Shown one piece after another: positions 1 to 8,111 of a stretch of 15,060 nt of DNA. A program made the translations under genes and the position numbers. Each line of letters opens with the position of its first letter. Position 1 is the stretch's first letter. The DNA comes from Ilumatobacteraceae bacterium. GTDB lineage: Bacteria; Actinomycetota; Acidimicrobiia; Acidimicrobiales; Ilumatobacteraceae. The notes under the pieces were generated by a model. The model saw only the letters and a list, made by a program, of their open reading frames with translations, was not told where the DNA came from and ran no database searches. The stretch spans positions 1 through 15,060 of the forward strand of contig JALOLG010000010.1 of NCBI GenBank assembly GCA_025456105.1, given 5' to 3'.

Positions 1-261
1 CGCGTGCAGCAGCGCGATGGTGCCCAGGATCTGCGCGACACCGGCGCCGGCGACGATCGGCCAGAAGCGCGCGGGGACGCTCGGCAGGTCGTGGCCCGCC
101 ACGCCGAACACGACGATCGCGAGCGCGATCGCGAGCGGGGCGCCGTAGAGGTAGCGCACGAAGCCCGCGCCCACCGGCGACAGCACGTCGCGCAGCCGGT
201 GCTGCTGCGACGTGCGCAGGATCTGGAACGTCGCCGCGGCGATCGTGATCGGGATCCACAT
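1..261 (-). CDS. DMT/EamA-family permease, N-terminal part (runs off window)
   Basis: This is the first 87 residues of an integral membrane transporter, cut by the window edge. The translation opens MWIPITIAAATFQILRTSQQ and continues with a second hydrophobic segment (about residues 42-60, rich in A/I/L/V) and a third starting near residue 68. An N-terminal helix, then an 'LSPVGAGFVRYLYGAPLA' segment (about residues 27-44), is typical of the drug/metabolite transporter (EamA) superfamily, whose full members have about 10 helices and 280-310 residues. The ATG at 261 begins 22 bp after the zwf stop, with no clear Shine-Dalgarno sequence, so it is probably co-transcribed behind gnd-zwf. The substrate cannot be told from this fragment. 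The family call is by recognition of the N-terminal pattern; the rest of the protein is not visible. Confidence 0.75.
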   Translation of the reverse strand, partial: MWIPITIAAATFQILRTSQQHRLRDVLSPVGAGFVRYLYGAPLAIALAIVVFGVAGHDLPSVPARFWPIVAGAGVAQILGTIALLHA

Positions 262-283
262 GCCGTGCTCGTGCCGTCGACGT

Positions 284-1681
284 TCAGTCGCTCGGCTCGA
301 ACCAGTGGTCGCCGTTCCCCAGCACCCGCTCGGCCTCCGACGGCCCCCACGAGCCGCGGAAGTACGGGTGGATCTCCCCCGGGTGGTCGAGCGCGGGTTG
401 GACGATGCCCCACGTGAGCTCCACCACGTCCTGGCGGGCGAACCGTCGCGTCGATCCGGCGATGGCGTCGCCGAGGAGGCGCTCGTAGGCCTCCTGGCGC
501 GCGCCGAGCGCGGCGGCGAAGTCGACCGAGAGGTCGACCGCCTGGCTGTCGAGGTGCGGGCCGGGCGTCTTGGCCTGCACCGAGAACGTCACGCCGTCGC
601 GCTTGCCGAGGCGGAACCGCACCTGGTTGCGCCCGGGCGGCGCGCCGCCGGCTTCGTCGAAGAGCAGTCGGGGCGGCGAGTGGAACTCGACCACCGCCTC
701 GGTGGCCGCCTGCTTGAGCCCCTTGCCCACCCGGCACGACCAGGGCACGCCAGCCCATCGCCACGAGTCGATCACCAGTCGCGCCGCAGCGAACGTCTCG
801 ACCGTCGAGTCGGGGTCGACGCCGGGCTCGTCGCGGTAGCCGACGTACTGGCCGCGCACGAGCAGGCCGGGGTCGATGGGTTCGGTGGCCGCGAGCACCT
901 TCGCCTGCTCGTCGTGCAGGAAGTGGGCGTCGGGGCCGACCGGCGGCTCCATCGCCAGCAGCGTCACCACCTGGAGGAGGTGGTTCTGGAAGACGTCGCG
1001 GATCGCACCGACGCCGTCGTAGAACGAGCCTCGCCCCTCGACACCGATCGACTCCGACATCGTGATCTGCACGCTGCGGACGTACCGCCGGTTCCAGATC
1101 GGCTCGAGCAGGGTGTTCGAGAAGCGGAACACGAGCAGGTCCTCGACGCTCTCCTTGCCGAGGTAGTGGTCGATGCGGAAGATGCGCTCCTCGGGGAACG
1201 CCGCGTGGAGCGTGGCGTTGAGCTCGCGCGCCGACGCGAGGTCGCGACCGAACGGCTTCTCGACCACGATCCGGCCGCGGTCGTTGAGCCCGTGCGCGGC
1301 GAGCGCCTCGACCACGGTGGGGAACATCGACGGCGGGATCGCCATGTAGAACACGGCGGTGGTCGACTCGTGGCGGTCGAGCGCGTCGCAGAGCGACGAC
1401 CAGGTCGCGGGATCGGCGTAGTCGCCCTGCACGAGGTCCATCCGATCCTGCAGCGATCGGACCACGCGGTCGTCGACGCGGTCGCCGCCGGCCCGGATCG
1501 ACTCCTCGGCGTGGAGCCGGAAGTCGTCGTCGGTCCACTCGCTCCGGGCGACGCCGATCACGGGGAACGTGAGCATCGCCGACCGCTCGAGCCCGTACAG
1601 CGCCGGGAACAGCTTGCGCTTCGCGAGGTCGCCCGTGGCCCCGAACAGCACCAGCGCATCGGCGCGCGGCTGGTGGCTCAT
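284..1681 (-). CDS. zwf: Glucose-6-phosphate 1-dehydrogenase
   Basis: The 465-residue cytosolic enzyme oxidises glucose 6-phosphate to 6-phosphoglucono-1,5-lactone with reduction of NADP+, the first step of the oxidative pentose phosphate pathway. The nucleotide-binding motif GATGDLAKRK lies at residues 14-23, EKPFG at 141-145, the substrate-binding RIDHYLGKE at 169-177, and the catalytic histidine in FQNHLLQ at H234. The length is slightly below the usual 480-510, with no gap in the motifs. The start is the ATG at 1681, which overlaps the gnd stop as ATGA; the open frame continues upstream only because it lies across gnd. The overlap means translation is probably coupled to gnd. The two dehydrogenases flank the lactonase step; no lactonase gene is in view. 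The identification is firm from several invariant motifs. Confidence 0.97.
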   Translation of the reverse strand: MSHQPRADALVLFGATGDLAKRKLFPALYGLERSAMLTFPVIGVARSEWTDDDFRLHAEESIRAGGDRVDDRVVRSLQDRMDLVQGDYADPATWSSLCDALDRHESTTAVFYMAIPPSMFPTVVEALAAHGLNDRGRIVVEKPFGRDLASARELNATLHAAFPEERIFRIDHYLGKESVEDLLVFRFSNTLLEPIWNRRYVRSVQITMSESIGVEGRGSFYDGVGAIRDVFQNHLLQVVTLLAMEPPVGPDAHFLHDEQAKVLAATEPIDPGLLVRGQYVGYRDEPGVDPDSTVETFAAARLVIDSWRWAGVPWSCRVGKGLKQAATEAVVEFHSPPRLLFDEAGGAPPGRNQVRFRLGKRDGVTFSVQAKTPGPHLDSQAVDLSVDFAAALGARQEAYERLLGDAIAGSTRRFARQDVVELTWGIVQPALDHPGEIHPYFRGSWGPSEAERVLGNGDHWFEPSD

Positions 1682-2703
1682 CGCGACTCGTCCCGTCGCT
1701 CGACGTGTCCTCCGAAACCGGCGCGCATGGCCGACAGCACCTGGTCGGCGACGTCGGAGCGCCCACGCGAGCTGAAGCGCTGGTACAGCGCGGCCGACAG
1801 CACCGGGACCGGGACGCCCTCGTCGACGGCGGCGTGGATGGTCCAGCGGCCCTCGCCCGAGTCGCTCACGTGTCCGCCGTAGGCGTCGAGGTGCGGGTCG
1901 GCGTGGAGCGCCTCGGCGGTGAGGTCGAGCAGCCAGCTCGTGACGACGCTGCCCCGACGCCAGAGCTCGGCGATCGCCGCGAGGTCGAGGTCGTACCGGT
2001 AGTACTGCGCGTCGGCGAGTGGTGCGGTCTCGGCGTCGGCGGCGTGGTCGATCCGCCCGATGCCTGCCTTCGCCAGCACGTTGAGCCCCTCGGCGTAGGC
2101 GGCCATGAGCCCGTACTCGATGCCGTTGTGCACCATCTTCACGAAGTGCCCGGCGCCGGCGGGACCGCAGTGCAGCCAGCCGTGCTCGGCCGGCGCCGGG
2201 TCGCCCGCTCGGCCGGGCGTGCGTGGCGCTGCGTCGATCCCGGGCGCCAGTGCGTCGAGCACCGGTCGCAGCCCGTCCACCGCGACCTCGTCGCCGCCGA
2301 CCATCAGGCAGTACCCGCGCTCGAGGCCGTGGATCCCGCCGCTGGTGCCGACGTCGACGGCGTGGACGCCGTGGTCGGCCAGCAGGCGCTCGGCCCGGTC
2401 GACGTCGTGGCGGTACCACGAGTTGCCACCGTCGATCACCACGTCACCGGGTGCGAGCAGCGGCACGAGGCGGTCGACGGTGTCGGCCACGAACGCGGCC
2501 GGCACCATGATCCACACGTGGCGGGGCGCGGTGAGCGTGGCCACCAGCTCCTCGAGCGAGCGGGCGCCCCGGGCGCCCTCGCCCTCGAGCAGCGAAGTCG
2601 CCGCCGGGTCGATGTCGTGCACGACGCACTCGTGGCCGTGCGCCATCAGGCGGCGGACCATGTTGGCGCCCATCCGGCCGAGGCCGATCATGCCGAGCTG
2701 CAT
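1678..2703 (-). CDS. gnd: 6-phosphogluconate dehydrogenase, decarboxylating, short (GntZ/YqeC-like) type
   Basis: This 341-residue enzyme oxidatively decarboxylates 6-phosphogluconate to ribulose 5-phosphate, producing NAD(P)H. The Rossmann motif GLGRMG is at residues 7-12, GTSGG at 119-123, and the catalytic region HFVKMVHNGIEYG at 186-198 with K189 as the expected general base. It belongs to the short class (about 300-340 residues) rather than the 470-residue enterobacterial class, because it lacks the long C-terminal extension. The ATG at 2703 was chosen since the protein then begins directly with the Rossmann strand MQLGMIGLGR; further upstream the frame enters the divergent gene. No Shine-Dalgarno is visible, but CAACCT lies 6 nt before the ATG, so the mRNA may be leaderless. 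It is the first gene of a gnd-zwf-permease unit. Confidence 0.95.
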   Translation of the reverse strand: MQLGMIGLGRMGANMVRRLMAHGHECVVHDIDPAATSLLEGEGARGARSLEELVATLTAPRHVWIMVPAAFVADTVDRLVPLLAPGDVVIDGGNSWYRHDVDRAERLLADHGVHAVDVGTSGGIHGLERGYCLMVGGDEVAVDGLRPVLDALAPGIDAAPRTPGRAGDPAPAEHGWLHCGPAGAGHFVKMVHNGIEYGLMAAYAEGLNVLAKAGIGRIDHAADAETAPLADAQYYRYDLDLAAIAELWRRGSVVTSWLLDLTAEALHADPHLDAYGGHVSDSGEGRWTIHAAVDEGVPVPVLSAALYQRFSSRGRSDVADQVLSAMRAGFGGHVERRDESR

Positions 2704-2709
2704 CGGCCC

Positions 2710-2715
2710 AGGTTG
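2710..2715 (-). promoter_or_regulatory. Possible -10 box for leaderless gnd transcript
   Basis: CAACCT on the minus strand ends 6 nt before the gnd ATG. Positions 2 (A) and 6 (T) of the TANNNT actinobacterial -10 match, position 1 does not. The same hexamer at the same distance precedes the permease gene starting at 11763. No convincing -35 is seen. Confidence 0.35.
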
Positions 2716-2727
2716 CCACGCCGCCGC

Positions 2728-2733
2728 TACCGT
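2728..2733 (+). promoter_or_regulatory. Possible -10 box for the MDMPI-family gene
   Basis: TACCGT fits TANNNT and lies 10 nt before the ATG at 2744, predicting a transcript starting only a few bases upstream of the start codon. It lies within the 40-bp divergent gap shared with gnd. No -35 is evident. Confidence 0.35.
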
Positions 2734-2743
2734 CGCCGTCGGG

Positions 2744-3355
2744 ATGGACGTCGACCAGCGAGCCCTCGACCGCGACGTGGCGGGTGCCGCGGCGGCCCAC
2801 CAGCGCCTGCTCGCCACCCTCGACGACGCGCTCGAACGGGGGGTCGACCCGTCACGGCCCTCGCTGCTGCCCGGGTGGACGATGGGTCACGTCGTCACGC
2901 ACCTGGCCCGCAACGCCGACAGCCACGTCCGGATGCTCGACGGGCTCCCGCAGTACGAAGGAGGGCCGGAGGGTCGGGAAGCGGCCATCGAGGCCGGCGC
3001 CGGCCGGCCCGTGGCCGAGCTGGTCGCCGACGCGCGCCGCAGCATCTGGGCGCTCGAGTCGCGCTGGGCGGTCCACGCCGAGTGGTCGGGCACGGCCGAG
3101 CGGCTCCACGACCGCGTGCGGCAGGCCGACCTGCCGGGCTGGCGGCGCTACGAGGTGGAGCTGCACCACGTCGACCTCGACCTCGGCTACGGGTTCGCCG
3201 ACCTGCCCGCCGAGTTCGTCCGGCTCGAGCTGCGCCGGGCGGAGATGACGTGGGCGGCGAGGCGCCCGATGGGGATGACCGCGCTCCCGCCCGAGGCGCT
3301 CGCGGCCCCGCCACACGTGCGCCTGGCCTGGCTCACGGGTCGCGGCGATCTCTGA
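2744..3355 (+). CDS. Mycothiol-dependent maleylpyruvate isomerase (MDMPI/DinB-like) family protein
   Basis: This 203-residue protein belongs to the DinB-like metalloenzyme superfamily, whose actinobacterial branch uses mycothiol as thiol cofactor. The first helix and the hallmark LPGWTMGHVVTHLARNAD lie at residues 42-59, giving the metal-ligand histidine H53. A second site, E137-x3-H141 inside REYEVELHHVDL-like sequence (about 135-145), provides the Glu and His that complete the triad known in Corynebacterium MDMPI. The length and ligand spacing are normal for the family. The precise reaction is unknown: members act as isomerases, transferases or detoxification enzymes, and there are no aromatic-degradation genes nearby. 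It is divergent from gnd across 40 bp and converges on the next gene with a 9-bp gap. The ATG at 2744 is preceded by a TANNNT box and no Shine-Dalgarno. The family is sure, the substrate is not. Confidence 0.88.
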   Translation: MDVDQRALDRDVAGAAAAHQRLLATLDDALERGVDPSRPSLLPGWTMGHVVTHLARNADSHVRMLDGLPQYEGGPEGREAAIEAGAGRPVAELVADARRSIWALESRWAVHAEWSGTAERLHDRVRQADLPGWRRYEVELHHVDLDLGYGFADLPAEFVRLELRRAEMTWAARRPMGMTALPPEALAAPPHVRLAWLTGRGDL

Positions 3356-3364
3356 ACCATCGGG

Positions 3365-5143
3365 TCAGGGTCCGCCGCGGCGGAGCAGGTCGGCGAGCGC
3401 TTGGTCGCGCGACGCGGTGCGCACCAGCGCGTTCCGCGCGGTCGCGTGCTCCGGTGACAGCGGGTCGAGATCGGCGAGCTCGCCGGTGCGCCGCTGCAGG
3501 TCGTGCCACAGCTCGTCGGGGACGTCGTCGAGGCCGAGTCGCCGCCGGGCTCGCCGGTCGCGCAGGGGCACGAGCAGGACGGCGAGGGCCATCGCGCTCG
3601 ACATCCCGGTCTCGTGACCGCTCACCGGCCGCCCGGCCGGGAGGCGGGCGGCACCCTCGCGCAGCACGCGGGTGCCGATCGAGGCCACGCGGCCCACCAC
3701 GTGGCCGCCGGGCACGAACCCCGCGGCCATCGTCGCCCACCCGACTGCGTCGGTGATCGCACCCACCGCCCGAGCGCGCTCGAACGCCTCGAGGTCGTGC
3801 GCCCGTGCGCCCGCCTCGCGCACGGTCGCGACCACGTCGTGCGGATCGGCCAGGGCCGTCGCCATCGTCTCGCGGTTCCACTCCACGTCGGCTCGGCCGG
3901 CCACGTCGATCAGGCGGTCGGCACCGAGCCGCACCTGCTGTGAGGTGTAGGCACCCACCGAGGCACCGAGCGCCGCCTGCGCGGCGTCGTCGCGCACCAG
4001 CTCGGCCAGGTAGCGATCGAACGCGGCGAACGTGCCGAGCGGCACCGATGTCTCCCGGTCGAGGCGGTCGTCGAACACGACCGCCGTCAGCAGCGTGCGG
4101 CCGCCGTCGTCGTGCCGGAACGAGAGCAGCACGTCGATGACGGGCCACCAGGTCACCATCGACGACGCAGCGCCGAGCCGGGCGCCGGCGGTGAGGTCGC
4201 CGGCGCGCTCGATCACGTCGGCGAGCACGTGGGCCGCCTGCTCGAGCCGCAGCGGGATGTCGGCCGCCTCACCGATCCCGCGTGCCACCACGGCGGCGAC
4301 GGTCTCGGTGTCGAACCGCCCGTCGGTGAGCACCGATCGGCGCACGTCGTCGTCGCGCAGCAGGTCGAGCGAGGCCCTCGGTGTGGCCGCGGCGATCGCA
4401 CCGAGGAGGGCGTCGGCCCGGTCGACGAGCGCCTCGGGGGCGTGGCGGTCGGCGGCGATCAGCCCGATCACCCCTGCGGTGGTGGGGACGAGCACGTCGG
4501 ACGGGGTGTGGCGGGCCTGGGCCACGAGCGCGTCGAGCAGCCAGGGGTTCGCCACGGCCGACGCCACCAGCAGCTGGGCCACCTCGGTGGGGTGGTGGCG
4601 GGCCCGCGCGGCGAGGAACCGCCCGATCGCGGCGTTGGCGTCGTCGCGGAGGCCGTCGTCGAGCTGGCCCGACTCGATCGCCCGCAGCGCCGTGCCGTGC
4701 ACGAACAGCAGGCGCGCCCGGGCGTCGTCGCCCAGGTCGTCCCACAGCCGGGCGAGCGAGACGTACGGCAGCGCGGCGATCTCGCGCAGCAGTGCGACGT
4801 GGGCGGCCCACGCCTCGGGCGCGTCCGGGTCGAGCAGCCCGACGGCGTCGTGGAGGGCGTAGCTCGACCGGTCGATGCGATCGGTCGAGGGCGGCCGGGG
4901 CGCGGCGGCCAGCGCCTCACCCGCTCCGCTGAAGCCCATCGTCAGCGCGGTGCAGGCCATGAGCGCCGTGATGGCGGGCAGCCACACGCGCTCGAGCTCG
5001 TGACGGACCAGCCGGACCGCGCGGAGCGCGGCAGCGGCGTCGGGATCGGCCGATCGGACCGTGGCCAGGTGGCCGACCGCCTCGACGGTGTGGCGGTGCA
5101 GCATCTGCACGCGATCGGGGTCGTAGCCGAGCGGGTCGCTCAT
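3365..5143 (-). CDS. Large alpha-helical protein of unknown function, partner of a WXG100-like protein
   Basis: I do not recognise this 592-residue protein with certainty. Residues 1-80 are an amphipathic helical hairpin starting MSDPLGYDPDRVQMLHRHTV and ending in a hydrophobic stretch (about 54-80). The middle (100-450) is almost entirely Ala/Leu/Asp/Arg-rich helix, reminiscent of the large actinobacterial proteins encoded beside WXG100 proteins (DUF6571-like). A Gly/Val-rich, possibly membrane-active segment, DAVGWATMAAGFVPGG (465-480), is followed by another hydrophobic stretch, SSAMALAVLLVPL (515-527), and a basic, helical tail. No catalytic motif, signal peptide or toxin active site is seen. 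The ATG at 5143 overlaps the stop of the preceding small gene as ATGA, so the two are coupled. Codon use matches the neighbours, arguing for a genuine gene. It could be a type VII secretion substrate or a scaffold; that is inference. Confidence 0.8.
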   Translation of the reverse strand: MSDPLGYDPDRVQMLHRHTVEAVGHLATVRSADPDAAAALRAVRLVRHELERVWLPAITALMACTALTMGFSGAGEALAAAPRPPSTDRIDRSSYALHDAVGLLDPDAPEAWAAHVALLREIAALPYVSLARLWDDLGDDARARLLFVHGTALRAIESGQLDDGLRDDANAAIGRFLAARARHHPTEVAQLLVASAVANPWLLDALVAQARHTPSDVLVPTTAGVIGLIAADRHAPEALVDRADALLGAIAAATPRASLDLLRDDDVRRSVLTDGRFDTETVAAVVARGIGEAADIPLRLEQAAHVLADVIERAGDLTAGARLGAASSMVTWWPVIDVLLSFRHDDGGRTLLTAVVFDDRLDRETSVPLGTFAAFDRYLAELVRDDAAQAALGASVGAYTSQQVRLGADRLIDVAGRADVEWNRETMATALADPHDVVATVREAGARAHDLEAFERARAVGAITDAVGWATMAAGFVPGGHVVGRVASIGTRVLREGAARLPAGRPVSGHETGMSSAMALAVLLVPLRDRRARRRLGLDDVPDELWHDLQRRTGELADLDPLSPEHATARNALVRTASRDQALADLLRRGGP

Positions 5144-5391
5144 CGGACGGCCTCGACGGAGGCGGCCTCGAGCTCGAGGCGGTGGGCCACCCAGCGCAGC
5201 TCGTCGGCTGCCCGGTGCAGCTGGTGCTGGCCGGTGCGCAGGACGGCTCGACACAGATCGGCGCGAGGCGTGCGCCAGGTGTCTGGCCCGGCGTGGCGGT
5301 CGAGCGACATCGCGGGGGTGCGCTCGATCTCGGTGGCGAGGGCCCGCAGGGCGCGGGCCCGGTCTCGGAGGTGGTGGGCGTCGGTGGACAT
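5140..5391 (-). CDS. Small WXG100-like helical protein
   Basis: The 83-residue product has two predicted helices joined around a DTWRTPRAD turn (about residues 37-45). A W-x-x-P/G turn between two amphipathic helices in an under-100-residue protein is the pattern of WXG100 (ESAT-6-like) proteins, and the second helix (about 46-78, alternating A/L with R/E) also fits. The classical W-x-G is not strictly present (WRT), so the call is tentative. I chose the ATG at 5391; a GTG at 5439 would add 16 Arg/Pro-rich residues with no better ribosome site. The stop overlaps the start of the 592-residue gene as ATGA, indicating coupled expression and probably a complex. No ESX ATPase or membrane components are in the window. 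Alternative: an unrelated helical adaptor. Confidence 0.65.
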   Translation of the reverse strand: MSTDAHHLRDRARALRALATEIERTPAMSLDRHAGPDTWRTPRADLCRAVLRTGQHQLHRAADELRWVAHRLELEAASVEAVR

Positions 5392-5460
5392 GCCCGCCAG
5401 GGGTGCGCCCGGGGGCCGCGACCGGAAGACCCGACGCACCGACGCGACGACGCGACGGCC

Positions 5461-5919
5461 TCAGAGGTGGCGGATCACGTCGTGGTGCGGCAGGTCGGTG
5501 GTGAGGTCGACGTAGCCTCGGCCGAACACGGCGAACCCGTGCCGGAGGTAGAACTCGAGCGCGGCGTCGCGGGCTCGGGCCCACACCAGCGCGGCACCGC
5601 GATCGGCGGCTGCGGCGACGCCGTGCTCGAGCAGCAGGCCACCGATCCCGCTGCCCTGGAGCCGCTGCGCCGTGGCCATGCCGCGCAGCTGCACGCCCTC
5701 CACCGCGGGGTGGTCGGGGTGACGCCGCCACAGCCAGGTCGACGTGGCGACGAGCTCGTCGCCCAGCCGGACCCCGAGGTGCACCGTCGAGTCGAGCCGG
5801 TCGCCGTCGAACTCCACCGAGCGGGTCTGGTCGCCGTCGCGGAGCACGGCCGTGCGCAGCGCGTGGGTGTCGTCGGGGCCGATGGCCACCACGCGCGGAT
5901 CAGCCGTCGGGCCGGGCAT
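5461..5919 (-). CDS. GNAT-family N-acetyltransferase
   Basis: This 152-residue protein has the GNAT fold: motif A, the acetyl-CoA pyrophosphate loop, lies at QLRGMATAQRLQGSGIGGLL (residues 77-96) with the Q-x-x-G-x-G/A core QGSGIG, and motif B is ARDAALEFYLRHGF (116-129), where the Tyr is the usual general acid. The acceptor, a small molecule or a protein amine, cannot be told. The ATG at 5919 is supported by a consensus TAGGTT exactly 7 nt upstream and the absence of any Shine-Dalgarno, so this gene probably has its own leaderless transcript although it follows thiQ by only 10 bp. It is not obviously linked to thiamine. Family assignment is firm, specificity unknown. Confidence 0.9.
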   Translation of the reverse strand: MPGPTADPRVVAIGPDDTHALRTAVLRDGDQTRSVEFDGDRLDSTVHLGVRLGDELVATSTWLWRRHPDHPAVEGVQLRGMATAQRLQGSGIGGLLLEHGVAAAADRGAALVWARARDAALEFYLRHGFAVFGRGYVDLTTDLPHHDVIRHL

Positions 5920-5926
5920 CGGGCGG

Positions 5927-5932
5927 AACCTA
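5927..5932 (-). promoter_or_regulatory. -10 box (TAGGTT) of the GNAT gene, overlapping the thiQ stop codon
   Basis: TAGGTT matches TANNNT and lies 7 nt before the ATG at 5919, the spacing of a leaderless transcript. Its first three bases are the TAG stop codon of thiQ. No -35 is apparent. Confidence 0.6.
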
Positions 5933-6550
5933 CCGGAGGTGCTCGATCCGATCGGCGACCGCCTCGGCCTCGGCCAGGTCGTGGGTGACCCACAGCGCCG
6001 GGGTGCCGGTGCGGCGCAGGATCTGGGCCACCTCGCCGGCGAGCCGGTCGTGCAGATCGCGGTCGAGCCCGGTGAGCGGCTCGTCGAGCAGGATCGCCCG
6101 CGGCTCGGGAGCGAGCGCGCGGGCGAGCGCCACGCGCTTGGCCTCGCCGCCCGACAGGTCCTGCACGGCCCGCCGCTCGAAGCCCGGGAGGCCCACCAGA
6201 TCGAGCAGCTCGGCCACCCGGTGGGCGCGCTCGGACCGGGGCACCTTGGCCACCTCGAGCCCGTAGGCGACGTTGCGCGCCACGTCGCGGTGGCCGAACA
6301 GCTGCTCGTCCTGGAACACCATGCCGATCCGGCGCCGGTGCGTGGGCAGTCCGGTCACGTCGACCCCGTCGACGAGCACCCTGCCCGCATCGGGCACGAC
6401 GATCCCGGCGATCACCCGCAGCAGCGTGCTCTTGCCGCTCCCCGACGGGCCCAGCAGCGCGACGATCTCGCCGTCGGCCACCTCGACGCCGACGCGGTCG
6501 AGCACGACGCCGCCGTCGAACGACACGGTGACGTCACGTGCGGCGAGCAC
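5930..6550 (-). CDS. thiQ: Thiamine ABC transporter ATP-binding protein
   Basis: This 206-residue cytoplasmic ATPase drives thiamine import with ThiP and ThiB. Walker A is GPSGSGKST (residues 34-42), the Q-loop glutamine Q80 is in MVFQDEQLF, the ABC signature LSGGE is at 132-136, Walker B ILLDEP at 153-158 with catalytic E157, and the H-loop histidine is H190 in WVTHD. It is short, about the length of E. coli ThiQ, and lacks a C-terminal regulatory domain. The GTG at 6550 is the best start: it overlaps the thiP end by 17 bp and puts beta-strand 1 at the usual place. It is the last gene of the riboswitch-controlled operon. Sequence alone could also fit an iron or molybdate ATPase; the thiamine assignment rests on the operon. 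Confidence 0.92.
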   Translation of the reverse strand: MLAARDVTVSFDGGVVLDRVGVEVADGEIVALLGPSGSGKSTLLRVIAGIVVPDAGRVLVDGVDVTGLPTHRRRIGMVFQDEQLFGHRDVARNVAYGLEVAKVPRSERAHRVAELLDLVGLPGFERRAVQDLSGGEAKRVALARALAPEPRAILLDEPLTGLDRDLHDRLAGEVAQILRRTGTPALWVTHDLAEAEAVADRIEHLR

Positions 6551-8111
6551 GACCGATCCACTCCACGAGCACGACGATCGCGACGGTGAGCGCTGCGAGC
6601 AGCGTCGCGAGCGCATAGCCCTGCGACTGGGCGAGGGCGCCGGGGCGCGCGAGCAGCCGCTCGATCGCCACGGGCGCGGTGACCGTGCCGGTGCGGCTGA
6701 GCACGCTCGTGGCACCGAACTCGCCGAGCGCCACTGCGGCGGCCAGGCCGGTGCCCGCCAGCAGCGGGCGCCACAGGACGGGCAGCGCCACGGTCGCCCA
6801 CGCCCGCAGCGGCGAGGCGCCCAGCACCGCCGCCGCGGCGAGCCGGTCGGGGTCGGACCGACGAGCCACGTCGGCCGCCGCCCGCACGACGAACGGGATC
6901 GCCACCATCGCCTGGCCCACGGGGAGCAGCCACCACGACGCCCGCCAGTCGGCCGGGGGCTCGTCGAACGCGATCAGCATGCCCAGCCCCACCGTCACGG
7001 CCGAGGTGGCGAGCGGCAGGAGGAGGACGGCGTCGAGCGCACGGCCGAGGCGCCGCGCCACGGTGATCGCGGCGATCGCGAGGCCACCGACGGCCACGGC
7101 GAAGGCCGTCGCCCAGGCTGCCGTGCGCAGCGACGTGAGCAGGGCGTCCCACGGGTCGACGCCCAGGCTGATGCCCGGCCGGACCTCCTGGCGGCCGAGG
7201 GTTCGCCAGGCGGTGGTCGACCAGCCGTCCGACCCGCGGAGGGAGCGGGCCACCATCGCCGCGATCGGGACGAGCGTGGCGACGGCCACGAACGACGCGG
7301 CCGCGACGACCGCCCGGCGCTCGCCCGCGCGCTGGACCCGCCGCGCGCCGCGGCCCGCGTCCGCAGGCACACCGGTGGCACCCCGCCGCGCGGTGAGGGC
7401 CAGCACCAACCCGACCACGACGAGCTGGACCACGGCCAGCACCGCGGCAGCATCGACGTCGCCGGCCACCGTGGCCCGTCGCCAGATCTCCACCTCCACC
7501 GTGGCCCGGCCGTCGCCCAGCACCCGCACCACGCCGAAGGAGGTGAAGCAGAACACGAACACGATCGCGCCGGCCGCCGCCACGGCGCCGCGCACCGACG
7601 GCAGCGTCACGTCGACGAAGCGCCGCCACGGCCCGGCCCCGAGCGTGGCGGCGGCGTGGTCGGGGCCGTCGGCCGACGCGGCCACCGAGGCGCCCACGAT
7701 CCGCACCACCACGGCGATGTTGAACAGCACGTGGGCCACCACGACCGCGGCAGTGCCGCCGACACCGTCGGGCGCCAGCGCGTCGACCGCGGCCGCCATC
7801 ACGACGGTGGGCAGGACGAACGTGGCGGTGAGGAGGCCGAGCAGCAGCGTGCGGCCCCGGAACCGGTAGCGGCCCAGCACCACCGCCGGGCCGATCGCGA
7901 CGGCGAGCGTGAGGGCCGTGCTGAGCGCGGCCTGCCAGGTGGAGTACCAGACGACCTCGCGGGTGTCGGGGTCGCGCACGACGTCGACCACGCTGTCGGC
8001 GTCGACCACCCGCGCGAGCAGCGCCCCGAACGGCCAGGCGTAGAACACGGCCAGCACCAGCGCGGGCACGGCCACCAGCGCCGGCGCGAGCCACCCCGGC
8101 GGGTCGTTCAA
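6534..8111 (-). CDS. thiP: Thiamine ABC transporter permease, fused two-domain
   Basis: This 525-residue inner-membrane permease has two homologous halves, like E. coli ThiP (536 residues) and FbpB-type permeases. Each half ends in an EAA loop that docks onto the ATPase: residues about 151-171 (DHAAATLGAGPWRRFVDVTL) and 422-444 (DRLAAAAVLGASPLRAWATV). Hydrophobic segments are spread across both halves (for example 8-30, 60-80, 88-110, 270-288, 330-352, 500-518), consistent with about 12 helices. The first clear hydrophobic helix begins near residue 8, supporting the TTG start at 8111, which overlaps the thiB stop (TTGA). That start leaves a very short cytoplasmic tail, MNDPPGW. A longer start would run through thiB. 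The TTG codon suggests translation depends on coupling to thiB. Confidence 0.9.
   Translation of the reverse strand: MNDPPGWLAPALVAVPALVLAVFYAWPFGALLARVVDADSVVDVVRDPDTREVVWYSTWQAALSTALTLAVAIGPAVVLGRYRFRGRTLLLGLLTATFVLPTVVMAAAVDALAPDGVGGTAAVVVAHVLFNIAVVVRIVGASVAASADGPDHAAATLGAGPWRRFVDVTLPSVRGAVAAAGAIVFVFCFTSFGVVRVLGDGRATVEVEIWRRATVAGDVDAAAVLAVVQLVVVGLVLALTARRGATGVPADAGRGARRVQRAGERRAVVAAASFVAVATLVPIAAMVARSLRGSDGWSTTAWRTLGRQEVRPGISLGVDPWDALLTSLRTAAWATAFAVAVGGLAIAAITVARRLGRALDAVLLLPLATSAVTVGLGMLIAFDEPPADWRASWWLLPVGQAMVAIPFVVRAAADVARRSDPDRLAAAAVLGASPLRAWATVALPVLWRPLLAGTGLAAAVALGEFGATSVLSRTGTVTAPVAIERLLARPGALAQSQGYALATLLAALTVAIVVLVEWIGRARRT

Noticed and set aside
1705..3756. 683-residue plus-strand frame across gnd and the MDMPI-family gene
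   Set aside because: Arg/Ala/Gly-biased, antisense to gnd and out of frame with the MDMPI-family gene; no motif.
5392..5439. GTG start adding 16 residues to the WXG100-like gene
   Set aside because: The added residues are Arg/Pro-rich with no helix, and there is no ribosome site or -10 box; the ATG at 5391 is simpler, though not proven.
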